Source: Paraburkholderia sp. ZP32-5
GTDB taxonomy: Bacteria > Pseudomonadota > Gammaproteobacteria > Burkholderiales > Burkholderiaceae
Length of the DNA stretch: 64,000 nucleotides
Direction: 5' to 3'
Assembly (NCBI RefSeq): GCF_021390495.1
Contig: NZ_JAJEJP010000003.1
Span: 558,001-622,000, forward strand
Within the stretch, counting starts at the first letter, position 1. Every line of letters begins with the position of its first letter. Positions 1 through 7,426 of this stretch are shown here, one piece after another. The notes beneath the pieces are model-generated. The model searched no databases, was not told the origin of the DNA, and was given only the letters and a program-made list of their open reading frames with translations. A program made the translations under genes and the position numbers.

Positions 1-370
1 CTTCGACGTCCGGATAGCGAATACGGTAATCGGCGAGCAGCGTGGGCAGCACCGCGGCAGCCACCGATGGCGTCGACGCGAAACTGAGCCGCCCGCGGCG
101 GCGCTCGTTGATGCCGCGCGCGCCCGCTTTCAGCACGTCGAGATCGCGCAGCATGCGCTCCGCGGTGGGCAGCATTTCATGGGCGGCCGCGGTGGGACGA
201 AGGGTTCGGGACGTGCGATCGAACAGCTTGATGCCGAGCCCCTCTTCGAGCTGCCGCAGCAGCACACTGGCGGCCGATTGCGTGATGAACATCTGGTCGG
301 CCGCGCGGGTGAGCACGCCGAGCCGGTAAGCGAGCACGAAAGCTTGCAATTGACGAAGAGTCGGATTCAT
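1..370 (-). CDS. LysR-family transcriptional regulator, 3' part cut by the window edge
   Basis: Reading leftward from an ATG whose first base is 370, the frame stays open to base 1 (about 123 residues) and is truncated by the window. It opens MNPTLRQLQAFVLAYRLG and continues with the LysR winged helix-turn-helix: AADQMFITQSAASVLLRQLE at about residues 23-42, then LFDRTSR and a linker helix. The effector-binding domain starts near RRRGRLSFAS. The protein resembles the next LysR gene (601-1587) in its N-terminal layout (LRQLQAFV against LKQLRAFV, DRTSR, RRRGR). Its start codon is the left half of a LysR-type box (CAT-N11-ATG, 368-384), so autoregulation is likely. Ligand unknown; as a regulator of the six-module regulon it is one of two natural candidates. 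The family call is firm; the function is inference. Confidence 0.9.
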   Translation of the reverse strand, partial: MNPTLRQLQAFVLAYRLGVLTRAADQMFITQSAASVLLRQLEEGLGIKLFDRTSRTLRPTAAAHEMLPTAERMLRDLDVLKAGARGINERRRGRLSFASTPSVAAAVLPTLLADYRIRYPDVE

Positions 371-433
371 AAGGCGACTTTATGTGGGCGTATTTATATG
401 TCGTAGACTTTTATAGATAATGCGCCGTACATT
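368..433 (+). promoter_or_regulatory. Regulon promoter module, copy A (overlaps LysR start codon)
   Basis: One of six equal-spaced modules in the window. CAT (368-370) -N11- ATG (382-384) forms the T-N11-A box. CTTTATG occupies 378-384, TCGTA stands in the core at 401-405, and the -10-like TACATT is at 428-433. The left CAT is the complement of the start codon of the leftward LysR gene, so a protein bound here would cover its translation start region. The -10 points rightward into 434-600, where no convincing gene lies. An AAGGA at 446-450 stands where copy B has its Shine-Dalgarno. What is seen is the sequence match and spacing; regulator identity and activity are inferred. Confidence 0.75.
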
Positions 434-614
434 AAAGTCTCGCAAGGAAAAAGCGGGGTACGTGAGCCACTTTCCGTCGAATGCAATGACGTACCGGTTC
501 GATTGGAGTAAGGATTGCGGCAGCGCGGTATCGCGCTCGCAATCCGGGCCGTGGGAACAAGAGCGTCGGCCAGCAATAGCCGACGCTATTCACGCCTGCA
601 TCAGGCGTGAATAG
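434..614 (+). other. Gene-free stretch with three strong hairpins downstream of promoter module A
   Basis: Three inverted repeats follow one another. The first is GGATTGCG-(GC)-AGCGCG with GTAT loop and matching 3' arm (512-545). The second is AGCGTCGGC with an 8-nt loop and GCCGACGCT (562-587). The third is a perfect 13-bp stem CTATTCACGCCTG with CAT loop (586-614), which covers the stop codon of the leftward LysR gene. None is followed by a T-run on either strand. A weak 50-codon frame from GTG near 462 to TAG 612-614 exists but has no recognisable domain. The stretch could be the structured product of promoter A, a 3' hairpin for the LysR mRNA, or both. Low confidence on function. Confidence 0.35.
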
Positions 615-1587
615 ACGGGATAACCCCTGGAGATGACGCGCGCGCTTGCGCAAGCCATGCACTCGCGTCTTTCTGTTCGCCGAGCCAGCCGTGCAGGAAA
701 TCGCGGAAGGTCTGCGCGGCCGGGCTCAATGTGCGGCCGCGCCGATGCAGCAATGCGATCGGCCGCGCAATCGGCGCGCCGGCCAGCTTGCGCGCAACCA
801 CTCGATACGCGTCCAGCACGGCGGCCGTATACCCTGGTACGAACGCAATGCCGAGTCCGGCCACTACCATGCCGATCACGGTCCACACCTGCGCGACTTC
901 ATATTGAGGAAGCAACTGCACGCCGGCTTCGCTTGCGTTCACATCGACCAGCTGCCGCGTTACGTTGCGCGCCGTCAGCGCGATCAGCGGAAAGCGCGCG
1001 ACATCGCGCCATGTGATTTCCGTCTGCTGGCTGAGCGGGTGATGCTCGGGCATGATCAACACCACCTCGTCGAGCAGAATGGTTTCGCCCGCAAGCAGAT
1101 CGCCGGTGCCACCGGGATTGCCGAGGCCGAGTTCGACCGCGCCATCCTCGACCAGGTGTCGAACATCGCCCGACGCCACATCGCGCAGCACCACCGAAAT
1201 CTCCGGATAGTCGCGTTTGTACGCGGCAATGATCGACGGCAGCATCGCCGAGCACAGCAGCGGCGAGGCTGCGATGCTCACACGGCCGCGGCGTCGGTTC
1301 GACAGATCGCGGGTGTCCGCGATCGCCGCGTTCAGCTCATGCAGCAGCCGCATCGCGGTCGGATGAAACTCCGCGCCGGCGTCGGTCAACTGCGCCGCGC
1401 GCGACGTGCGATCGAGCAGCCTGACGCCAAGCTCTTTCTCCAGTTCATGAATCAGCAGACTGACGGCGGCCTGCGTGACGTGCAGCACCGCTGCCGCGTT
1501 GGTGAAGCTCTTCTCCTGCGCAACGACCACGAAAGCGCGCAACTGTTTGAGCGACACATTGCCGATCTGAAACGGTTCGGAAGCCAT
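601..1587 (-). CDS. LysR-family transcriptional regulator
   Basis: A 328-residue protein, normal length for the family. The N-terminal winged HTH runs over about residues 12-72 (LKQLRAFVVVAQEKSFTNAA, VTQAAVSLLIHELE, LLDRTSR). The two-lobed effector-binding domain follows from about residue 100 (RRRGRVSIAASP) to about 300. The start ATG (complement of 1585-1587) is the left half of a CAT-N11-ATG box, exactly as in the partial LysR gene at 1-370, which points to autoregulation by the shared operator. The gene ends inside a 13-bp hairpin. Together with the partial LysR gene it is the best candidate to read the six-copy promoter module in this window. That is inferred from position only; the inducer is unknown. 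Confidence 0.93.
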   Translation of the reverse strand: MASEPFQIGNVSLKQLRAFVVVAQEKSFTNAAAVLHVTQAAVSLLIHELEKELGVRLLDRTSRAAQLTDAGAEFHPTAMRLLHELNAAIADTRDLSNRRRGRVSIAASPLLCSAMLPSIIAAYKRDYPEISVVLRDVASGDVRHLVEDGAVELGLGNPGGTGDLLAGETILLDEVVLIMPEHHPLSQQTEITWRDVARFPLIALTARNVTRQLVDVNASEAGVQLLPQYEVAQVWTVIGMVVAGLGIAFVPGYTAAVLDAYRVVARKLAGAPIARPIALLHRRGRTLSPAAQTFRDFLHGWLGEQKDASAWLAQARASSPGVIPSIHA

Positions 1588-1650
1588 GAGCCCACCTTAT
1601 GCACGCACAACTATTACTCGTTGGCCGCCTGCGCGGACGGTCGCTAGACT
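1585..1650 (+). promoter_or_regulatory. Regulon promoter module, copy E (overlaps LysR start codon)
   Basis: CAT (1585-1587) -N11- ATG (1599-1601) with CCTTATG at 1595-1601, the core TCGTT at 1618-1622 and a -10-like TAGACT at 1645-1650. All intervals equal those of the other five copies. The CAT is the complement of the leftward LysR start codon. The -10 points rightward into a gene-free stretch that ends in a strong terminator at 1838-1870. The match is seen directly; activity is inferred. Confidence 0.7.
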
Positions 1651-1656
1651 GACTGG

Positions 1657-1870
1657 CGCCGGGCGCCCGATGCGCGCGAGCGGCAATGTCGAATCCGATC
1701 CCGGCAGAATCCGGTTATGAACGGCATGGCCGTCGCCTTACGTTGCACATCACGCATTACTACTGCAAAAACAGGCTGAATCTGTTTGAATCCACGACGC
1801 GAGCATTGTGCTTGTCTCTTTCCATTGCTTCCAGAGCAAAGGCCCCGGTGAACAACCGGGGCCTTTTTTT
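1657..1870 (+). ncRNA. Candidate small regulated RNA (promoter E to terminator)
   Basis: Between the -10 of promoter module E and a textbook rho-independent terminator there are about 210 bases with no recognisable protein. The longest plausible frame from ATG 1686 runs straight through the terminator and has no domain. The interval holds a smaller stem AAACAG/CTGTTT (1769-1787) and then the terminator. Promoter, short length and terminator together look like a small RNA gene. The alternative is that the promoter is a relic, or serves only as a LysR operator, and that the terminator belongs to the leftward transporter gene. No RNA family recognised. Confidence 0.3.
1838..1870 (+). terminator. 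Rho-independent terminator
   Basis: A perfect 12-bp stem AAAGGCCCCGGT / ACCGGGGCCTTT with a 5-base loop (1850-1854) is followed by seven T residues (1864-1870) on the plus strand. It ends any rightward transcript from module E. On the minus strand it lies 33 bases past the stop of the MHS transporter and has a shorter T-run, so it may work in both directions. Confidence 0.85.
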
Positions 1871-1902
1871 ACAGCGTTTTATCGCGTTGCAGCGTACGAA
1901 AC

Positions 1903-3234
1903 CTACAGCGCTTCTTTCAAGCCCGCCGCTTCATCCGGCCCGGGCCTCGGGTCCTCCACTGTCTCGATCGGCTGGCCGTCCTTGTCGGTGCGCAGCATCA
2001 ACACGCCGATCAGACCGAGCGCGAAGAACAGCGTCGCGTAGTGGGCCGGCACGAACTTGTCGCCGGTGACATGCATCAGCCAGGTCAGGATGAACGGCGA
2101 GAAGCCGCCGAACAACGATGCGCCGATGTTGTACGAAATCGCCAGACCGGTCGAACGCACGGAGGTCGGGAACAGCATCGCGGACGCGGACGGCACCGAG
2201 CTGGTCGCGGCGCTCGACAGCAACGCGAACACGCTTTCCACCGTGAGGATCGACGTCACCGACGGTGCGTGAATCATCCAGTAGTAGGACGGGTAGAGCG
2301 TCAGCAGGAACAGGAACAGCGAAATGCTCATCACGAGCTTCTGACCGACGCGGTCGCCGAGCCAGCCGAAGAACGGAATCGTCACGATACGCAGCGACAC
2401 CGACAGCAGCAGCACCATGAACGGCAGCTTGAGCGGCATGCCGAGCGTTTGCACCGCGAAGATCGGCAGGAACGTGAAGATCACGTAGGACATCACGTTC
2501 AACGCCGCGCTCATCGAGGTCGAAATGAACACTTCTCGCGGGTATTCGGAGAACACCTTGCTGAGCGGCGCGCGTGCGGGCTTGCTGAGTCGCGAGAACG
2601 CTTCGGTCTCGGGCATCCGGTTACGAATGTAGATACCGACTGGACCGATCAGCAGGCCGAAGGCGAACGGCAAGCGCCACGCCCACGATTCCACCGCTTC
2701 TTTCGAGAACATGTTGGTCAGGATCGCACCCATCGCGATCGCGCACAACGCGCCCAGCGCCTGCGCGAACATCTGCCAGCTGCCGTAGAAGCTGCGGCGG
2801 CTTTTCGGCGCATATTCGACCAGCATCGCGGTCGCGGTGCCGAACTCGCCACCGGCCGAAATGCCCTGCAGCAGTCTCGCGAGCACCACCAGCAGCGGCG
2901 CGACGATGCCGATCGTCGCGAAGCTCGGCGTGAACGCGACGATCGCCGAGGCCAGCGTCATCAGCATGATCACCAGCGTCAAACCCGCCTTACGACCGTA
3001 GCGGTCCGCGTACATACCGAGCACCACGCCGCCGATCGGCCGCACGACGAAGCCGGCACCGAACGTTGCCGTAGTCATCAGCAGCGCGCCGTAAGGATTG
3101 TCCGCCGGGAAAAACTGCTTCGAGATCACCAGCGTGAGAAAGCCGAATAGTACGAAGTCGTACCATTCGAGAACGTTACCGATGGTCGAAGCGACCGCGC
3201 CTCGCCAGTTTCCAGCCTTGCCAGAAGCTTCCAT
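1903..3234 (-). CDS. MFS transporter, metabolite:H+ symporter (MHS) type
   Basis: A 443-residue inner-membrane carrier with about twelve hydrophobic segments. Marks of the MHS subgroup (relatives of KgtP, ShiA and ProP) are GNVLEWYDFVLFGF near the N-terminus, the loop 2-3 signature DRYGRKAG, and the GISAGGEFGTATAMLVEYAP stretch in helix 4. Such carriers take up small carboxylates, aromatic acids or betaines with protons. It is the last gene of a leftward set (aminotransferase, aldehyde dehydrogenase, transporter) whose promoter is module C at 6190-6255. It therefore probably imports the substrate of that pathway. A terminator lies 33 bases downstream. The family is sure; the substrate is not. 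Confidence 0.92.
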   Translation of the reverse strand: MEASGKAGNWRGAVASTIGNVLEWYDFVLFGFLTLVISKQFFPADNPYGALLMTTATFGAGFVVRPIGGVVLGMYADRYGRKAGLTLVIMLMTLASAIVAFTPSFATIGIVAPLLVVLARLLQGISAGGEFGTATAMLVEYAPKSRRSFYGSWQMFAQALGALCAIAMGAILTNMFSKEAVESWAWRLPFAFGLLIGPVGIYIRNRMPETEAFSRLSKPARAPLSKVFSEYPREVFISTSMSAALNVMSYVIFTFLPIFAVQTLGMPLKLPFMVLLLSVSLRIVTIPFFGWLGDRVGQKLVMSISLFLFLLTLYPSYYWMIHAPSVTSILTVESVFALLSSAATSSVPSASAMLFPTSVRSTGLAISYNIGASLFGGFSPFILTWLMHVTGDKFVPAHYATLFFALGLIGVLMLRTDKDGQPIETVEDPRPGPDEAAGLKEAL

Positions 3235-3314
3235 TGCCGCTCCCTATGTGGTTGTGTGCACGTCTGTACGCGCTGCCGGATTAACACGACCCGGCAAACG
3301 CGCCATGGCCGCGA

Positions 3315-4730
3315 TCATTGTTGAATGGACTTGTATTCCAGAAACGCTTCGATACTGAACCGGCCGTTTTCGCGGCCGAATCCCGACTGCCCAAAGCCCC
3401 CGAATGGCGAAGCGGGATTCGGTGGCGCGCCGTTGAGAATCACCTGCCCCGTGCGCATGCGGCGCGCCGCGTTCATCGCACGTGACTCGCTGGCCGACCA
3501 CACCGCGCCGGACAGTCCGTAGCGGGTGGCGTTCGCGAGTTCGATGCCGTCGTCGTCGCCGTCGTACGGCATCACGGCGAGTACGGGGCCGAATACTTCT
3601 TCGCAGTTGAGCTGCATCGTGCGGGTGACGTCGTAAAAGACCGTCGGCGCGACGAAGTAGCCGCGTTCGAAGCCGGGCGCGCGGCCCGCGCCGCCGGCCA
3701 GCAGCGTGGCGCCTGCGTCGACTGCGGCGCGGATGTGCCGGTCGATGCTGTCGAACTGGCGCGCGTTCGCGACCGGACCGAGCCGCGTGCTTTCATCGAT
3801 CGGATCGCCGAGCTTCCATTCGGCAAGCGCCGCGGTGATGCGCTGCACGACTTCGTCCTGCAGATGACGCGGCGTCAGCAGACGCGATTGCGCGACGCAC
3901 GCCTGGCCCGAGTTGTTCATGCAGCGGCGCACGATCATCGGCACCGCCGCGTCGAGATTCGCATCGTCGAGAATCAGCGCGGCCGATTTGCCGCCGAGTT
4001 CCAGCGCGGTGCGTTTCAGCGAGCCCGCCGTGCTGGCGAGAATGCGGCTCGCGACCGGGCCCGAACCGGTGAAGCTGACGATATCGATACGCGGGTCCGA
4101 CACCAGCCATTCGCCGACTTCCGCGCCGCCCCACACCATGTTCACGAGCCCCGGCGGCAGATCCGCTTCGGCGACCGCTTCCATAAAAAGCTGCGCGGCG
4201 CCGGGCGCGACTTCGCTGGCCTTGAGCACCGTCGGGCAACCCGCGCCGATTGCGCCGGCCACTTTCGCGACGATCTGATGCAGCGGGTAATTCCACGGCG
4301 TGATCGCGGCGACCACGCCGACCGGTTCACGTACCACGCGCGACGTGCGAATGGTCTCTTCCCACTTCAACTGGTGCAGACCTTCGATGATCGCGTCGAG
4401 ATTGGCGAGCGGCATCGGCACCTGCATCGAGCGGCCGACCCACACCGGCACGCCGACTTCGGTCACGAGGCTGGCGACGATCTGTTCGGTGCGCTTCGCG
4501 ATCGCCGCGCGCAGCGCGGTCAGCGCGCGCTCGCGCTGTTCGATGCTGCTGGCCGCCCAACGAGGGAAGCAGCGATGCGCGGAATCGATGGCGGCATCGA
4601 CGTCGGCCTTGCTGCAGGACAGCAGTTCGCCGACCTGCTGCTCGGTGACGGGGCTCACCAGCTTGATCAGTGACGTGCCGGTAACGGGCTGCCACTGATT
4701 GTCGACATAGAAGTGTCGATAACTGTTCAT
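3315..4730 (-). CDS. NAD(P)+-dependent aldehyde dehydrogenase
   Basis: A 471-residue member of the ALDH superfamily, which oxidises aldehydes to carboxylates. Visible motifs are the TPWNYPL segment (about 144-150) and VLKASE at the cofactor site, FTGSG (220-224) of the Rossmann fold, the general-base Glu in LELGGKSA (E244) and the nucleophile in NNSGQACVAQSR (C278). EEVFGPVL lies near the C-terminus. It sits 80 bases upstream of the MHS transporter and 123 bases downstream of the aminotransferase, all leftward. It would suit the last step of an amino acid to oxo acid to aldehyde to acid route, with the ThDP enzyme of the 15-22 kb operon supplying the aldehyde. That chain is inference; substrate specificity cannot be read from the sequence. 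Confidence 0.93.
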   Translation of the reverse strand: MNSYRHFYVDNQWQPVTGTSLIKLVSPVTEQQVGELLSCSKADVDAAIDSAHRCFPRWAASSIEQRERALTALRAAIAKRTEQIVASLVTEVGVPVWVGRSMQVPMPLANLDAIIEGLHQLKWEETIRTSRVVREPVGVVAAITPWNYPLHQIVAKVAGAIGAGCPTVLKASEVAPGAAQLFMEAVAEADLPPGLVNMVWGGAEVGEWLVSDPRIDIVSFTGSGPVASRILASTAGSLKRTALELGGKSAALILDDANLDAAVPMIVRRCMNNSGQACVAQSRLLTPRHLQDEVVQRITAALAEWKLGDPIDESTRLGPVANARQFDSIDRHIRAAVDAGATLLAGGAGRAPGFERGYFVAPTVFYDVTRTMQLNCEEVFGPVLAVMPYDGDDDGIELANATRYGLSGAVWSASESRAMNAARRMRTGQVILNGAPPNPASPFGGFGQSGFGRENGRFSIEAFLEYKSIQQ

Positions 4731-4853
4731 GTACGCGACCTCGCGGGAACAAGAAAACGCGCGATAACGGACCTGCCCCGACGGGCTACCGCTACCGCAT
4801 TCGACATCGCGCGGCGGGCGCTCTTTGGCGCCGGCTGCCGCGCGAACCTGGCG

Positions 4854-5984
4854 CTATGCCGCGCGTATCGACTCGACGATCGAAGAAAGCTCCTCGATAA
4901 AGCGCGTGTTTTCCTCGGGCGTGCCGACCGTCACGCGCAGCCACTGCGGCAAGCCGTAGCTCGCGAGTGGGCGCACGATCACGCCGCGGCGCATCAGCGC
5001 GCCGTTGACCCGTTGACCGGCTTCCTTCTCTTCACCGACCTTGACCATCACGAAGTTGCCATGCGAACGCACATAGGCGAGGCCGAGTTCATCGAAAGCC
5101 TTGCCGAGCCGCTCCAACCCCTGCAGGTTGATCGTGCGCGAGCGTTCGAGGAAGTCGTGATCGGACAGCGCGGCAATCGCCGCGGCCTGCGCGAGCGAAT
5201 TGACGTTGAATGCCGGGCGCAGCCGGTTCAGAAGACCGGTTAGCGTGGGGCTGGCGACGCCGAAGCCGACGCGCAAGCCGGCGAGCCCGAAGGCCTTCGA
5301 AAAGGTGCGCGTCACGCAGAGATTCGGAAAGCGCTCGATCCAGTGCAGCGAGTCGTAGCGGTCGCCGTCGCTCAGATATTCCGTATAGGCCTCGTCCAGC
5401 ACCACGATGATATGAGGCGGGACTTTTTCGAGGAACGCTTCGATCTTGCTGCCGGCAATGAATGTGCCAGTGGGATTGTTCGGATTGGCGACGAACATCA
5501 ATCGCGTATTCGGTTTGATCGCCGCGAGCATTGCATCGAGATCGTGGCCCATCTGCGAATCGACGGGCACGACGATATGTTCGGCGCCGCATGCCTGGGT
5601 CGCGTTGCCGTACACGACGAAGGCGTACTGCGAATACACCGCCGACAGTCCCGGATGCAGTACCGCGTGCGCGGCCATTTCAAGCAGATCGTGACTGCCG
5701 TTGCCGAGCGTGATACAGGCGGCGTCGACGGAATAAGCGGCGGCGAGCGCCTGCTTCAGATCGTGGCCATTCGAATCCGGATAACGGCTCGCTTCTTCGA
5801 GCGCGGCGGCGATAGCCGCTTTCGCGAGAGGCGGCATCCCGAGCGGATTTTCGTTCGATGCGAGTTTGACGATGGTCGAACGCTCGAGGCCGAACTCGCG
5901 CATGACATCGGATACCGGTCGTCCCGCCACATACGGCGGAATGTCGAGAATATGGGGAGCGCACTGCGTAAGAAACTCTGACAT
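4854..5984 (-). CDS. PLP-dependent aminotransferase, histidinol-phosphate aminotransferase family
   Basis: A 376-residue fold-type I aminotransferase. Signatures are LASNENPLG (about 41-49), VANPNNPTG (165-173), LDEAY (196-200), the PLP lysine K230 in TFSKAFGLAGLR, and the C-terminal phosphate-binding Arg region RPLASYGLPQWLRVTVG. The start at 5984 (MSEFLTQ) was chosen because the protein aligns with HisC from there and AGGATGAGACAGGC precedes it. A longer upstream frame runs through the promoter and is rejected. HisC normally serves histidine synthesis. Here there are no his neighbours; the gene heads a unit with aldehyde dehydrogenase and a transporter under module C. A catabolic aromatic or imidazolyl aminotransferase is therefore more likely. 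The leader between promoter and start is about 200 nt. Confidence 0.88.
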   Translation of the reverse strand: MSEFLTQCAPHILDIPPYVAGRPVSDVMREFGLERSTIVKLASNENPLGMPPLAKAAIAAALEEASRYPDSNGHDLKQALAAAYSVDAACITLGNGSHDLLEMAAHAVLHPGLSAVYSQYAFVVYGNATQACGAEHIVVPVDSQMGHDLDAMLAAIKPNTRLMFVANPNNPTGTFIAGSKIEAFLEKVPPHIIVVLDEAYTEYLSDGDRYDSLHWIERFPNLCVTRTFSKAFGLAGLRVGFGVASPTLTGLLNRLRPAFNVNSLAQAAAIAALSDHDFLERSRTINLQGLERLGKAFDELGLAYVRSHGNFVMVKVGEEKEAGQRVNGALMRRGVIVRPLASYGLPQWLRVTVGTPEENTRFIEELSSIVESIRAA

Positions 5985-6189
5985 GCCTGTCTCATCCTGT
6001 GTTTTCGGCGTCGGCGTCGTGCGCCGTTTCGCGCTGTTTCGTTGTGCGGCGGGTGTAGTGCAACAGCGATGCGTGTCGTTCCCGGCACCCGGCGCGGCTG
6101 ATCGCATGGGCGCGAATCGAACCGTCGACAACGGGGCCAGGCCACCTGTCACATCCACGTTCACGGGACGTTGAACAAGCGGGCAATTT

Positions 6190-6255
6190 AATTTACTGGC
6201 GCCAATACCTGACGACAAACGAAATAAAAAGATGCGGGCATAAAGTGATTGCATG
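6190..6255 (-). promoter_or_regulatory. Regulon promoter module, copy C (before aminotransferase operon)
   Basis: Read leftward: CAT -N11- ATG (complement of 6253-6255 and 6239-6241), CTTTATG starting at 6245, GCAT, the core ATTTCGTT, and a -10-like TAAATT (6195-6190). Spacing equals the other five copies. The inferred start near 6183 leaves about 200 nt of leader before the aminotransferase ATG at 5984; that leader is GC-rich and holds no gene I can support. The rest of the 408-base gap (6256-6392) holds only short inverted repeats downstream of the leftward LysR gene. Confidence 0.75.
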
Positions 6256-6392
6256 GTTCAGCGCGGCAGCAGGGGCGCGCGGCGACAAGCGGGTGAACGC
6301 TTTGCAATCAGGCAGGGTTAACCGCAAGTCGCGGCACGGTGCATATGGTTGTGCCTGCAATCAGCCGCCGCGCCGTGCGGCGTGACAGCGGC

Positions 6393-7286
6393 TCACAGAT
6401 GCAGCCCTTCGGAGCGCCGCATCAATTCGATCAGCGTGTCGATTTCCGGCAAGTCCGGCCGGTCGCGGCGCGCGTAGTTGAGCGTGACATACATTGGCTC
6501 GACGTCGACATCCAGCTCGATCAGCGAGCCGGCGGCGAGATCCGCCTGCAACGCGCGCCGTAACGCGCAGGTGATGCCCATGCCGGCCATCACCATGTCG
6601 CGCACCGTGTTCATCTCCTGCGCCTGGGCGGCGATGATCGGATCGGCGAGGCCGATCGCGCGCAACCGGTTCGCGATCATGCGGCCGAATTGCGATTGCT
6701 CGTAGGGGCTCACGAACGGATAGGCCGATAGCGCGCCGATCGAAATGTTCTGTTCTTTGGCGAGCGGATGGGTAGGTGGCGCAATGAAGGCGAGCCGGTA
6801 GCGCGAAATCGGCTCGGTGTGCAGCTCCGGCATGTCGCCGTCGCCGAGCAGGAACACCAGATCGACCGCGCCTTTCGTATACAGCGCGTGGACTTCCTCG
6901 AAGGTGCCGGTGCGCACGATCAGTTCGACCTGCGTACCCAGCGATGTGAATTCTTCCAGCGGCCGGCGCAGCAGCGCGTTCGCGACGAAACGCTGCACCG
7001 CGAAATGCAGCTTGCGTTTGGACTGCCCGACATCCGAAGACATGGCTCGCGCGCGTGCGAGCGTATCGACCGCGTACGCATAGAAGCTGCGGCCGACCGC
7101 CGTGAGCTGAGGGGAAACACCAGGATGACGTTCGAACAGCGCGCTGCCGACCTTGGCCTCCAGATCGCGCATATGAACGCTGACCGCGGGCTGCGTGATA
7201 TCGAGTTCGCTGGCCGCCGAACCGAAACCGCCGGTATCGACCACCGCGACGAAGACCTCGAGACCTCGCATCGTCACCTGCCGCAT
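6393..7286 (-). CDS. LysR-family transcriptional regulator of the hydantoinase cluster
   Basis: A 297-residue LysR protein. The HTH spans about residues 6-65 (MRGLEVFVAVVDTGGFGSAA, ITQPAVSVHMRDLE, LFERHPG). The effector domain follows with SKRKLHFAVQRF and the C-terminal PEIDTLIELMRR. The start at 7286 has AGGGG a few bases upstream. It diverges from the hydantoinase A gene across 140 bases that contain two dyads of LysR type. The six-copy module is absent here, so this is a separate regulatory circuit. It probably controls the rightward hydantoinase/creatinase-fold/MmgE operon, inferred from divergence. The ligand is unknown. Confidence 0.92.
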   Translation of the reverse strand: MRQVTMRGLEVFVAVVDTGGFGSAASELDITQPAVSVHMRDLEAKVGSALFERHPGVSPQLTAVGRSFYAYAVDTLARARAMSSDVGQSKRKLHFAVQRFVANALLRRPLEEFTSLGTQVELIVRTGTFEEVHALYTKGAVDLVFLLGDGDMPELHTEPISRYRLAFIAPPTHPLAKEQNISIGALSAYPFVSPYEQSQFGRMIANRLRAIGLADPIIAAQAQEMNTVRDMVMAGMGITCALRRALQADLAAGSLIELDVDVEPMYVTLNYARRDRPDLPEIDTLIELMRRSEGLHL

Positions 7287-7328
7287 TCGTGTCCCCTCGC
7301 ACCCGCTCGTTAGCCCATAACAATCCTA

Positions 7329-7357
7329 CTATGAACCCATAGCCAATAGCGGATTGG
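7329..7357. promoter_or_regulatory. Two operator-like dyads in a divergent promoter
   Basis: CTATG-N4-CATAG (7329-7342) is followed at once by CCAAT-N5-ATTGG (7343-7357); both inverted repeats are perfect. They lie between the LysR start (7286) and the hydantoinase A start (7427), the usual place for LysR binding sites. The match to a dyad is seen; binding by the adjacent LysR is inferred. Confidence 0.55.
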
Positions 7358-7426
7358 CGGTCGTTAAGGGTCGCATTTAGCCTTCGTTCACCTGCTACTC
7401 ATCCGATCTGAAACGTGGACCTCGAC

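Noticed and set aside
4854..5984. Histidine biosynthesis role for the HisC-family protein
   Set aside because: No other his genes, and co-transcription with aldehyde dehydrogenase and a transporter under the regulon module; the role is kept open but not favoured.
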